Origin: Rotaria sordida
Taxonomy: Eukaryota > Rotifera > Eurotatoria > Philodinida > Philodinidae
Length of the DNA: 64,000 nucleotides
Assembly: GCA_905250125.1 (NCBI GenBank)
Contig: CAJNOL010000379.1
Location: 85,361 to 149,360 of the forward strand
Direction of reading: 5' to 3'
Part shown: positions 10,171 through 21,892 of the stretch, in pieces
Position numbering within the stretch: the stretch's first letter is position 1
Layout of the letters: each line of letters starts with the position of its first letter
Notes under the pieces: model-generated
What the model was told of the DNA's origin: nothing
Databases searched by the model: none
Seen by the model: the letters and a program-made list of their open reading frames with translations, nothing else
Program-made: the position numbers and the translations under genes

Positions 10171-11464
10171 TTAAGAAGTATGTGTAAGTAAATGTTGCTT
10201 AAGTTTAGGCATTGTTGTAAATTTATTTGAACATCGATGACATTGTAATTCATTATCAAGAAGTTTGTGCATTCTTGTTGTATCAACATGAATAGAACCA
10301 TTTGCTTGTAAATCATCAATAACTTGACTTGCATCAAGAAAATAATCACTTGTAAAAGAATTCCAATGTTTTTTCTTAGAAAAAAAAAAAGAAAGAAAGA
10401 AAGAATAGATTTATATATTAATAAATACATATTTACAGTGATTCCAAAAAATTATTCGATAAGATTTATTTTCAATTTTTTCCTATTACTATAAATGCTT
10501 CCAATAGCGATTTGTATAGAGACTTCTATTTCTAACAAGAAGTTTTGAAGATGAAAAACGATTGCTAGTGTCCAAAGAGAATTGGGCAATTCACAATGAT
10601 GGAACAAATAATTCTCTACAAAATGAAATATCTTTCAGCTCTCTACGGTATCTTAGACCAAGATACATCAATCTTATGGAAGGTACAGAAATGATATCTC
10701 TTGACGAAATGAGTTGGAATCCGCTATTGGAATTCTTATTAGCAGTGGAAAAAATTAAACATAAACCTAGTGGAACAATTTGAATAGTCACTATATATAT
10801 ATATACACATACTGTTTTTAAACTATCTGATATAAAATCTTGACTAATGACATGCATATGAAGAAGTGACATTGATGGAATAGCATGATAACCATAACGA
10901 AAATGAGCAAATGAACCACGAGCATTAGCTTTTGCTGCAATTCTAAAATTATTCAAAGAATGCTTAGTCAAAATTAAAACACGAATTAAATTACTTTTCA
11001 GCAACTTCTTTACCAACTTTAAGCATATGTTTAAGTAAAGGAAGATGAGTATTATTGATCGATTTAAGATTTGCAATATATTCATTAGGCATAACAAGTA
11101 AATGAATACGAGCCTAAAAAATAAATATTTAACTTAGCTCAATAAAGTTCAGTCTTCAAGAATCCTAAAAAAATTACTCTATTATTTTAAATGTTAACTA
11201 GTAAACTATAAGTCATAGGCAAATCTCAGTTTTTCGAATAATTCAATTTCTATTATTTTCAAAAAAAAAAAATAATCGACTTACTTTTGGATATTTATCT
11301 TTAATCACAGTACATAATTCATCTTTGTGTACTCGTGCACCTTCATCATCTAGAGCTGTTGATAAACCTGCTGACCAATGATTTCTTTTTGGTTGATTTT
11401 CATTAAGATTTTCCGAAGGTAGGTTTCGTTTAATAGCCGTCGATGATGGTAATGAAGAAGCCAT
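10171..11464 (-). CDS. APTX: Aprataxin-like DNA adenylate hydrolase (HIT plus C2H2 zinc finger, no FHA domain)
   Basis: Four exons on the minus strand: 11285-11464, 10995-11113, 10813-10942, 10374-10171, giving 210 residues. Markers are IKDKYPK-ARIHLLVMP, the HIT core RYGYHAIPSMSLLHMHVISQDF, KKHWNSFTSDYFL, and a C-terminal zinc finger CHRC....LKQHLLTH. Aprataxin removes AMP from abortive 5-prime DNA ligation intermediates in single-strand break repair. The family triad is H-x-H-x-H. Here the middle (nucleophilic) His is H128 and the third is H130, but position 126 is Leu where the first His is expected. The N-terminal FHA domain of vertebrate aprataxin is absent; only about 40 residues precede the HIT domain. 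The start is the ATG at 11464; upstream codons in frame contain no other ATG. It lies tandem to and downstream of Van Gogh (292 bp between). The intron at 10375-10812 is unusually long. Family call is firm. Confidence 0.9.
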
Positions 11465-11755
11465 TATTTCTAAATCACAGAATACAGAAGAAAACAAATT
11501 TCTGCTATTTTTTGTTATTTGTGTAAATATATATAAAGTTGCTGTAATTACATCAATATGGTGTAAGATTAGTCAATTTATTTCACAATTCAATACAGAA
11601 AAGAAAAAAAGACAAACAAAAAAAAGCACTTTACCAAATAAACACACACAATAATAATTATAAGGAAAATGCAACGAAAAATGAATATATATTTGAGAAA
11701 TTTAATTATTATCAAAAAACAAAATTCATATATAATATCTGACATTGATATTTTT

Positions 11756-14700
11756 TTAAACTGATGTTTCTGAATTAAGTTTTAAAATAAATTTATTTTG
11801 TTTTAAATCAAAAAAATTTTCAATTAAATGTATTCGTGGTATTTGATGAAATGTACATATTAATGTAATATGTTCAGCATGTTGTTGTTTAAGTACAAAT
11901 AATAAATTTGAATATATTGATTGATTAATTGATATTGTTTTTCTTTGATGTTTTTCATTTATATATGATTGTGAATCACATATAATTGTCCATGATTGTT
12001 CAATAGTATGTTTTTTTGTTGATAATAATGCAGGAAATAATAATGTTGCTAATGGTTGAAATTCTGTTTGAATATAACGTTCAAGAAATGCTCGAGGTGA
12101 TAAATTATGTGTTAAACATGTTGATAAATGAGATATAATTGATTCACGTGTAAAATATGGTTGTTGACGAGTTATTCGAAGATATTTTTGTAGTGAACGT
12201 GACATTGAAGAAAAAACAGCCTTGCAAAAATATTTATTAATTATACATAGGGCAGTCAAAAAGTTTTGCAACTCAGGACAAATTATTCAATAGAAAGACA
12301 TTCCATTTCTCTCTATACAGTAAATGTTAGAAGGAGTCATCATGATGTTCGATACCAAGTTTAATTCAGTTTTGAAATGTCTTTTCGTATTCATCGGAGG
12401 ATATCAAGTTGAGTCCTTGGTTAAACTTGTTACATGTAGATATTTATCTAGTGTATCTTTAAGGTAACTGAGCAACCCAAAATCTGAAAGAGCAATGTCA
12501 GGCGAAAGTAACGAATAAACCATAAGTTCATTATTTCTTCCTTAAGATAATTAATGGCTATAACTTTTATATATAGTTGACATTGTGATAGTGAAACTTA
12601 CTACCGATGGTTTCTGATGATGGCTTTTTGTTTAATAACTTTTTATATAATGGTCTTAAACATTCATTACGATAGTGGATAGCCTTAATAGATACCCCAG
12701 AAGGTATCTGATCAATAAGTAATCGTTCAGTTGTTATGAAAAAGATGACACATTATGTTTTCTTTTAATGGCAGGTGAATGAGCTCTCTTTCCTTCCGCT
12801 ATTTACAATTTCGGTTGCTGCTTCCATTCAATCTTGCAAGAATAAATCCACATCTCATCACCAGTGATCATCTAACATAATTACCCATGCATCACTTTTA
12901 AGTTTGTCTAACTTTTCAATACTTAAGAAACAAATTTAACTAAAGTAATAACCAAGGATCCAGCTTGATACCCTCCGATGAATACGAAAAGACATTTCAA
13001 AATTGAATTGAACTTGGTATCTAACATCATAGTTACTCCTTCTAACATTTACTGTAGAGAGAGAGAGAAATGGAATGTCTTTCTATTGAATAATTTGTCC
13101 CGAGTTGCAGAACTTTTTGACTGCCCCATGTATTATAAAAATAATATTAATTACTTGTGCTGCTTCTCGAACATCCATTGGTACATGTGAACCATATTTT
13201 TCACTAAGACATTTTCGAACATGTGTAAATGCATCTTCACATGAACTTAATAATTTTGTACGTCGTTTTCGTACACGACGTTCATGATCAAGTTCATCAT
13301 AGAATCTTGAAAAATCAAAAAATAGACATCATATTTTTACTAGTATGTATAATATCAAAAGAATAAATAGAATTTTAGTTTTGTCTAGAAAATTTCTATC
13401 GATAAATGAGTCATCAATTATCATTCATTCTGTTTCTCGTTCAAAGAAGAGTTCTTAATATAAATTCTTCTTTTCACTCAAACTAATTTTAAATAAAGCT
13501 AAAACTTTTTTTTTGAAAAATATTTACCAGGATGTTTTGTCAAAATACTTATTTTTAATTGTATTTTATCAAGGTACCAAAACTATTTTAGAGACAAAAT
13601 CTCTGAGATATTCTCAAAGATTTCTAATTTTTTTGTTTTAAAGTGTTAGAATCAACTTTGCTTCAAACTATATCAATTGACAAAAAAAAAGAACAGATAA
13701 AAATACCTGTAGAGAACATTTATAATCATCAATGGTAAAGTTTGCAACTGAATCATAACAAAGCAAAAGACAGATGACAAGCGGAACAAATTGAAAAGTA
13801 TATATTTTTCATTACGTTCGATAAGATAAGAGCTTTCATAATAACTACTATCAAGAAAACTTTTTCAAAAATTCCCAAACCTTTGTAATAATGGAAAAGT
13901 TAGAGAATCAAACTGCATCTATTAAACATTTGAGGTTTTTATCTCATATGGTCAGCATAAGATCAATATTCTTGGTAGAAAAAAAGAAAGATAAGGAGAG
14001 TATGCTTAAATTACTCTAGTCTATCGTATTTGTGATGGCGAAAGGTCTATAAAAGACTAGTAGAGATCGTGCGTTTTGTGAAATTTAAAGTACCATATCG
14101 AGATTAAAACAAAAAATAATCATAATACCGATCATTATATCCATGCATTGAACGTCCAAGATCTCTATTTCCATTGACACCAGTAACAACAGTTGATGCA
14201 TTTGATTGTGATCCAATAGATTTACTTGAAAGTGTTCCATGTTGTCTTGATTGTGTTTGATGTACATTTTCCAACCATGGATTAAATACAGGAAAATCTT
14301 TATAATATTGTTCAAGTAAATAAATACTTGCTTCTTGTATTGACATTGAACCTAAATAAAAATAAAATAAAATAAATTTTTTGTTTTTTTTATCAAATAT
14401 TTACCAATTGTATATTGTCTTGTTTGTCCATCAGGTGATCGTACAACTTTAACAATCCATTTTGGATATAACCATTTAATTTCTAATATAATAACAACTA
14501 ATAATAATAAAAATAAAAGTAAATCTTCATATGTTGATGTCATTGATATAATTTTTTCATATATTTCAATATTTGGTTGTAATAATTTAAAAATATAATA
14601 TAACCAATAAGTCAAAATAATTATTATTAATATAATAATAAAAAACATTTCATGTAAATTAATACGTGGTAAATAAATTATATTTCGTCGTCGATATAAT

Positions 14701-15266
14701 AATAATAATGTACCAATAAATATAAATAAAAGTTTAAAACTAATTGTTAATAATAATGTATAATCATTAATAATTATTAAATCAGATTGAATTAATATAT
14801 ATGGTAATATAAGAAATAATATAGGTGATATAAAAGCAATAAGACATAATAAATAAATAATAAAATACCAAATCATAATTGATCGTTTTCTATAATGATT
14901 TAGATTTTTAATATATTGATTAGGAATATTTATTTGTAAACTTGTTTCATTATTATTTGTTAATGTATCTTCATTACCACCATTACATGTTATTGTTGTT
15001 GTTTCACCCCAATTATCATCTTGTGGAAGAATTTTAACTTCAATACGTTCATCTTGATTATCAATTGATATTATATTATTATTATTATTTTGTTGCTTTT
15101 TATGATGATGATGATGATGATGATGACGACGAGATGATGAACGTGTTTCGTAATTAATAGTATTCGATGATGAAACTATAGGAGGTACAATTGATTCTGT
15201 TGAATGAATTAAAGTAGGAGGTAACGTTGCCGAATTTACTACTCCACCATATGTGTCTGGTTCCAT
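11756..15266 (-). CDS. VANGL: Van Gogh / VANGL planar cell polarity protein
   Basis: Four exons on the minus strand: 14405-15266, 14129-14351, 13155-13305, 11756-12220, together 566 residues, slightly longer than vertebrate VANGL (about 520). A low-complexity N-terminus with eight His (residues 48-55) precedes four membrane helices at about 131-153, 168-190, 205-226 and 247-264. Then come the conserved VVRSPDGQTRQYTIG, the basic block [48 protein letters not shown], and the C-terminal PDZ-binding ETSV. The protein sits at the plasma membrane and works with Prickle, Dishevelled, Frizzled and Flamingo to orient cells in an epithelial plane. Two introns are large (13306-14128 and 12221-13154), and the second holds a mariner element. 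The exon 3-4 junction (GAAGCAGCACAA|GCTGTTTTTT) restores the conserved REAAQ-AVF. It is divergent from the MetRS gene, with about 1.9 kb between starts. Confidence 0.93.
12246..13130 (-). mobile_element. Degenerate, internally deleted mariner-family DNA transposon in a Van Gogh intron
   Basis: Inverted ends of about 185 bp: left begins CATAGGGCAGTCAAAAAGTT, and the right end, reverse-complemented, begins CATGGGGCAGTCAAAAAGTT. The arms stay alike through TCGTATTCATCGGAGG. A TA dinucleotide flanks each end (12244-12245 and 13131-13132), the target duplication expected of Tc1/mariner. Between the arms, the minus strand keeps pieces of a transposase C-terminal half in different frames: TGDEMWIYSCKIEWKQQ (near 12865-12815), KFHYHNV in the place of HDNARPH, and SLLSPDIALSDFGLL matching the YSPDLAPSDF block. 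There are in-frame stops and frameshifts, and the N-terminal DNA-binding half is missing. It is non-autonomous and old. It lies in the same orientation as the host gene. Confidence 0.85.
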
Positions 15267-17200
15267 GATCTATAATTATATATATATATATATATAGTTC
15301 AATTATAATATATAGGTTGGTTCCAGATAGAATAAATTTCATAAAGAGATGATCATGATTAAGTATGTATAACAATCTCATAGATAACAATTTATTACAA
15401 GTCTTAAACATCAAACGATATACAAAAAATGATGAATATGACTAAGACAGTCTTATAGTTATTATAACTTCAAACATTATTACCGATTCATTCTATTCAA
15501 TAAATATCACTGTCTTTTTTTATTTAAGTTTATCATCGATCATATCAAAGAACATATGTGCTTAATCTATATAGAATTGATTAGTATATACTTACATTAA
15601 CTATAGTAGAACAGTAATGTTGCTCTTCAATATTGTTAATTTTCTTTACCAGTAACTCATATGCCATTTTTTTTCCAATTGTTGTCATCATTGTCGATCG
15701 ATGTACAACAACTGTTTATGTTCACTCTTTATCACCGACTGTATATATCCATGAAATTAACCATCTGACATCTCCTTTTTTTTCTGTTCATTGTCTCGGA
15801 GCGTTGTCATCTTTTACGCTGTCTCGCTATTTAACCACGCTTTAAACATTTAAAAATGTGTAGATTGTTCTAGTCAATATCAAAAATTCAAAACAAAAAA
15901 CAAAAAAAATTTTTAACATTTAAGTTCAATTTATTATCATGAATGTTGTCTAGTAGCATTCTAAATTATAAATTTATGCCATTTATATTCAAATGAATCT
16001 CAAATTAAAAGCATATATATATATATCGATCAATACTTCTTTTTCATCTGAATAAGAAAAAAAAATGATCAATGAGTTAAAAAGTAAGAAATAAGGAGCT
16101 ATAGACATTGATTGATTGATCATATACTAAACATATACTTAATGTCTTATCTTATATTAACCATCACACCTATGAATACTTCGATTATGTTTTAATATGA
16201 ATTATATTTTATCTAGTTCAAAAATTTTTCTTTTTTTTCTTTATTTTAATGAGAATTCGAACTGTTTAACTTATAATGACTATCTTTTTCTTTTTGTTTC
16301 TATTATACATGCAACATGCATACGTACAGTATAAAGACGTTTGATATTGACACTAGACGTACGACGTTGTTCTTCCATATTTAAATGAAAGTAAAGTAAT
16401 ACAAAGAGAATAAAAGTTTGTCTAATCAAAGTTGAATAGAATAAGAAATGTATCACGTACACACTTTACAGATTTGCGGTTGACCTCTGAGAAAAAAAAA
16501 AAAAAGAAAATGCAAGTATTGTTCTTAAATAGAACAGAAAAAACTTGCATAATCAATAAAATGAATTCTTGTAATGTACACCATCAGTCCGATTTTAACG
16601 TATAATGGCCCTTGAACAATACCGTTTTATATTCTTATTAGATACACATAGACAAAATGAGCAAGTCTTTACTTGTTGCAGCAATTATCGCGTATCTGTT
16701 CACACTCATAGACACACAAGAAAACAAAAGAAAATAAAAAAAAAAAAAAGAAAGAACGAAAGAGCATTGAACAAACAAAGATGGATAATAGTAACAAAAG
16801 AATACATCTCGAAGGATCGATTGTCTAATAAAAAAGAAAACAAATGGAACATATACAGCACTTACTTATTTAGAAATACTGACTGACAGATGATGATGAT
16901 GATGATTATGATATCGATTGATTCGTATATTAGACAAAGACAAAGAATGAACAACATCGATTGGATAGTATACAAACAGAGACTAGAAGATAAAAATAGA
17001 TAAAAACATATATTCTTATTGACTTTGTATGCCATCTATAATAAAAAGAAAAAAAAAATGCATGTCAAATGATTAATTTTTCGAGGTTGAAACAACAAAC
17101 AAAAAAGAAAATTGTATTGGTAATTTTATTTACCAATTGAATATTATAATCGAAAATTTTATGCATTCATTTTTTTTTTTTTTATTATAAATCAATTGAA
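15267..17200. other. Divergent intergenic region between VANGL and MARS2
   Basis: About 1.9 kb separating two divergent start codons, so it should hold both promoters. I see AT microsatellite (15278-15296) and A/T runs but no convincing gene, RNA or repeat. Short open frames on both strands have no family features. Confidence 0.5.
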
Positions 17201-19045
17201 ATGACAATAAGTCGTGCTGCATCATATTTTATTTCGACACCAATCTATTATGTTAATTCTAAACCTCATATAGGTCATCTTTATTCAAGTTTACTTGCTG
17301 ATACAATTGCACGATGGCAAATAGTAAAACATCGTACAACACCAAGAATCATTCTTTCAACTGGAACTGATGAACATGGTTTAAAAATTGAACGAGCTGC
17401 AATAACAGCTCAAATTTCACCTCTAGAATTTTGTAATCAAGTTTCAGGTAAGAGAAAATTGTATGAAAAAAAGAAATTTTCGACCTCTTTTTGTTTCGTT
17501 TAGAAAAATTTCGTAAAATGTTTGATCAATTTTCAATTAAATATACAAATTATATTCGAACAACAGATAAAAACCATTGTCAAGCTGTTCAATATGTTTG
17601 GCAAGAATTATTAAAACAAAATCTTATTTATAAAGGAAGTTATGAAGGATGGTATTCAGTTCAAGATGAATGTTTCGTTAGCGAAGATGAAGTAAGGATC
17701 AGGTTAGTTTTTATTTCAGTTATTAAACAATAAAAAGTTTGTTTTTTTTCAAAAAAAAAAAATATTAGGTTGTAAAAGATGAATCCGGTCAAACAATAAT
17801 TAAAGAATCAAATCGTCCTGTTGAATGGACAAAAGAAAAAAATTATATGTTTAAATTAAATCAATTCTATGAACGTATTGAACAATGGATACAAGATAAA
17901 AATCCATTATATCCTATTAAATATAATAAATTAGCATTGATTCAATTACATGAACTTAAAAAACAAGGTGATATTTCAATTTCACGTGAAGCTAAACGAC
18001 TTTCATGGGGTATACAAGTAAGTTTAAAATATAATTAATTTAAATATATTATTTATTGAATTAAAATTAGGTACCAAATGATTCATCACAAATAATATAT
18101 GTGTGGATTGATGCACTTATTAATTATTTAACTGTTATTGGTTATCCTGATCATATTAGTCATTGGCCACCAAATTGTCAAATAATTGGTAAAGAAATAC
18201 TTCGTTTTCATGCTATTTATTGGCCAGCATTACTTATGGGACTTAATCTTGAATTACCACAACAATTAGTTGTTCATGGACATTGGTTAAAAGATGATAA
18301 AAAAATGTCAAAAAGTGTTGGTAAATAGTTTATTTTGTTTTTGTTTTCGTATTTATAAATAATATATATATATATATATATAGGTAATGTTATTGATCCA
18401 TTTGATTTATTATCTAAACTTCAATGTGATGGTGTTCGATATTGTTTATTACGTGAAGATATTCTTTCACAAGATGCTAATTTTAATGAATATAAAATGA
18501 AAAAATATTTAAATGCTGAATTAGCAAATACACTTGGCAATCTACTTAATCGTGTAACATCATTATCAATAAATCCTTCATGCATTTATCCATCACGTCC
18601 TTCATCAATGTTTTCATCATCATCAACAACGGACATTATTAATCAATGTATAAATCTCCCATTACGTGTTAAAACAGCATATGATTCATATGAATTTTAT
18701 CATGGTATTATTGCAATTATGGATGTCCTTCGTGCATGTAATACTTATGTTCAACATGAACAACCTTGGTTATTAGCTAAATCAACGTTAGAATATGATC
18801 AACAACGTTTACAAATATTGATTTATTTAACACTTGAATGTTTACGTATTTGTGGTATACTTTTACAACCAATTGTTCCATCAATTAGTAAACAGTTACT
18901 TGATATACTTGACATTGATTTAAATAAACGTACATTACATGATTGTCATATTCTAATTGAACACAATGAGAAAAAATTAAATATAATGAAGAACGAACGT
19001 ATATCATTGTATCAACGTTTATCAATTGTTGAAAATGATGTGTAA
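17201..19045 (+). CDS. MARS2: Mitochondrial-type methionyl-tRNA synthetase
   Basis: Five exons: 17201-17447, 17504-17691, 17769-18017, 18071-18320, 18384-19045, giving 531 residues. Class I signatures are clear: the HIGH motif PHIGH at residues 22-26 within [76 protein letters not shown], and KMSKS at 306-310 ([16 protein letters not shown]). A C-terminal helical anticodon-binding domain follows ([14 protein letters not shown]...EQPWLLAK). It charges tRNA-Met with methionine. The short form without extra C-terminal tRNA-binding domains is the bacterial/mitochondrial type. The N-terminal extension before the catalytic core is only about 8 residues (MTISRAAS), so a classical mitochondrial presequence is barely present; a further upstream exon or dual location is possible. 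Donor GAA|GTAAGG at 17691 was chosen because the alternative four codons on gives a stop. Confidence 0.93.
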
Positions 19046-19490
19046 TAAATAAATTCATATCTTGTGACAATCTTTTTCTTTTCTTTTCTTTTCTTTTTTT
19101 CTCATCAATGATGAATCAAGTTATACATACGAAAAATTAGTTCTATGGTCTTGAATTGTGCATACGTTAATATTTGAAAAAAAAAGAAAGAAAAGTGATA
19201 ATTTGTTTCTTGTATTCAAAGTCCTATAATGTGCAATTTAAATGCATATGTGCATTAAAGTGTGACCAAATTGAAACGCAAAAAAGAAAAAAAGAGAAAA
19301 AAAAATCGACGATAAAAATACAAAACATATAAACTACGAGATGAACAGAGCCATTATAAACAAGGTGATTCTTTTTCTAATTCTTCTTGACATTATTTGT
19401 CATTGAGATAACGACAACGCCAAGGTGAGATATGATGTTCGATATTTGTTGGTAAATTGAATACGCGAACAAGTAATAATTATATTTATT
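19046..19490. other. Short intergenic spacer between MARS2 and the kinase
   Basis: About 445 bp holding the 3-prime end of the synthetase transcript and the promoter of the kinase. A CTTTT tandem run follows the MARS2 stop (about 19075-19097). The space is too small for the long N-terminal region of classical TTK, which is why the kinase is judged to be a genuinely short form. Confidence 0.5.
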
Positions 19491-20573
19491 ATGGGTATTG
19501 GCTTATCTCGACGAGATAATGTCTTTGATTCTAGTAAATTGGTTTCATTTTTAGTTATACGATTAATAAATTTATTGTTTTTCTTTTTTCTTTTTTTGTT
19601 CTTTTGTATAGAATCATCGATCACTGTCCATGGTCGTGAGTATCATATATTAGATGCAATTGGTCAAGGTGGCGAAGCAACTGTATATCGATGCGAAGAT
19701 AAAAAAGGTTCTCAACATGCTGTTAAAATGTTTTGTTTTTCACGGTATCCACCAGTTCAAATACGTCAACGAGTTGATGGATTTATGAAAGAAGCACGTA
19801 TTTTGCAATATTTAAGTGGACGTTCACCACATTTTGTTGATTTCGTTGATTTTGAATATCGACCTAAAGAAAATATTGGCTATATGATTATGGAATTAGG
19901 TCGAGGAAATTTAAGACAATTTTTGCAAGGAATGCCATTAAATGAACCACTTAGGCGAATGATTTGGCAACAGATTGTCAACATTTTGGTGGCTCTTCAA
20001 AGTGCTAGAATTGGTAATTCAACAAAAAAAGAAATAAAGAAAGATTTTAATATTAATGAATATTTCTTTTATTTTTATCTTTATTTACAGTACATGCTGA
20101 TATCAAACCTGAAAATTTAATTCTAGTAGATAATACTCTCAAAATAACTGATCTAAGTCTTGCTTTTCCATCAACTGCAATGGGACAAGCTTTTCGACAG
20201 CCAATGATTCGTGGCACTCTAGGTATATGCATTTGAAGATTAAATTATCAGAAAAAAAAAATGTATATTTTTATGTGATCTGTTCATCATAGATTACATG
20301 GCACCTGAAGTTTTTTTGCATGAAACAAGCTTAGAATCGGATATATGGTCAGCAGGTGTTATTCTCTATGAAATGACTTATGGACGTCCTCCATATTTTG
20401 GTATTTTTGATCGGCATCAAAAAATGGACGCCATTGCAAGAATGACACCTATATCATATCCTCCATTGAACGATCATTATTTATTTGATTTGATACAGCA
20501 ATGTCTTACTTTGGATGCTAGTTTGAGACCGAATGCATTCGATTTACTAAAGCATCCATATACAAACATATAA
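19491..20573 (+). CDS. Compact TTK/MPS1-like dual-specificity protein kinase
   Basis: Four exons: 19491-19533, 19612-20013, 20091-20222, 20293-20573, giving 285 residues, essentially a bare kinase domain. It opens ITVHGREYHILDAIGQGGEATVY (glycine loop residues 32-35), the same layout as the MPS1 kinase start. It then has the ATP lysine K53 (HAVK), the helix-C glutamate in FMKEARIL, the catalytic loop HADIKPEN (D152), GTLDYMAPEV, SDIWSAGVILYEMTYGRPPY and the terminal LLKHPYTNI seen in TTK (HPYVQI). MPS1 acts in the spindle assembly checkpoint. The metal-binding DFG reads D169-L-S here (ITDLSLAF), keeping the Asp but replacing Phe and Gly. The N-terminal TPR and localisation regions of TTK are absent. 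It could be a divergent paralogue rather than the checkpoint kinase itself; subfamily assignment is moderate, kinase call is firm. Confidence 0.85.
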
Positions 20574-21892
20574 TATAAAGGATAATTTTCTTGTTTCTTT
20601 TTACTTTTTAAATATGTGAAATAATCTTCTTCAATGTAAGAAGATATATTGTTACACATATTTATATATAGATTTATTTTTCTCTTTTAATCTTATATGA
20701 AACACTTTGTTTTTATCGTTTTCAGTTGTCATTACTAAACAGTTATGTTATTATTATATGTCTATCTTTTATTGAAATATTGTCTTTCTTAAATATAATG
20801 ATTTAATGTAATTCATTCTTTATTATGTCTAAATCATTGAAAACAAGGATTTGTTATTGTTCTTGTTTAGGCTCAGATTTGTCCTCTAATCTATAAATAA
20901 AAGAGCTGTTTAGCGTGTTTTTTTGGTTTGTAGACGTATATTTTTCTTTAGTGTCTTTCATTTATCCTTGACACCCTCAGGCAAATTTATCTGTTTATAT
21001 CAGTTCCTTTTCAGTTATTTTTGATATAGATTGAAGCTATAAATTACTCATATAATATGTAAGATAGAATTTATCTTTTTTTTATTCGATAAAGTCATAT
21101 GCCATAGGAATTTTCCATTATTTTCAAATTTTCTAGAATAATATGTCACAATATAAAAGTACTTGAAAAGATTAATTTTTTGTGAGAATAAACTGCATAT
21201 AAGTTATGATAGTCATGATATAATCCAATAGTCTAGTGAGTGATTATTTGTTTCAGAATATATAAATAAATAATTTTAAGGCATATTATAAAAAATTAAT
21301 TTTATTATGACGAACAAACATGAAAATATATATTAAACCGATGAGATTATATCAGAAGAAATTGATAATTTTTTTTTAAAATAAAGATAGCTAGAAAGAT
21401 ATTCATTTAATATAATATATTGTCGACAAAAGAATTTCGAATATTTCAACTAATAACAAGAAAAAATTCAAACGTACCACTATTATTATTATAATTGAAG
21501 GCTGTTTGTATCAGTCCATTATTATAAGATAACTTTCATCAGAACTGGAAAAATATGAGTTTTCTCGAGTACGACAAATATAGTACTTGAGTATTCATAC
21601 TTGAGTACGAGTACATACTCATACTTGCCAAGCTTTGCTTTTCATCAGGTGATCAAGTTAAACTTTCAAATACAAACATATTTTTGCTATGGTTTATTAA
21701 GATTATTAAATGAAATGTATTGTGTATAGTGTTTCATTTATAATTCAATATAATTCATTAATTATCTATTCAAATAAAGAATCTATTTCAAAAAAAAAAA
21801 GTAAAAGATAACTTCGCATAAAACTTGTACCATATAATATATATATTACTCATTCTAGATTTTGAATCAATCTTGTTTAATAAAATGTCATA
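20574..21892. other. Intergenic, no gene recognised
   Basis: AT-rich sequence between the kinase stop and the Bax inhibitor pseudogene. I see a small run of GAGTA-like repeats near 21565-21625 (CTCGAGTACG, CTTGAGTA, CTTGAGTACGAGTACATACTC) and nothing else of note. Confidence 0.5.

Noticed and set aside
10591-11097. Long minus-strand frame across the aprataxin introns
   Set aside because: Only the part 10813-10942 is real coding sequence; the remainder is intron read-through that lacks family similarity.
12978-13287. Plus-strand frames overlapping the right end of the mariner and a Van Gogh exon
   Set aside because: They run antisense to a conserved exon and through transposon arms.
14085-14346. 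Alternative frame reading MNNIIKIFLYLIHG
   Set aside because: The overlapping frame SMSQEA-type reading (MSIQEASIYLLEQYYKDFPVF) matches the conserved Van Gogh segment and joins its exons in phase.
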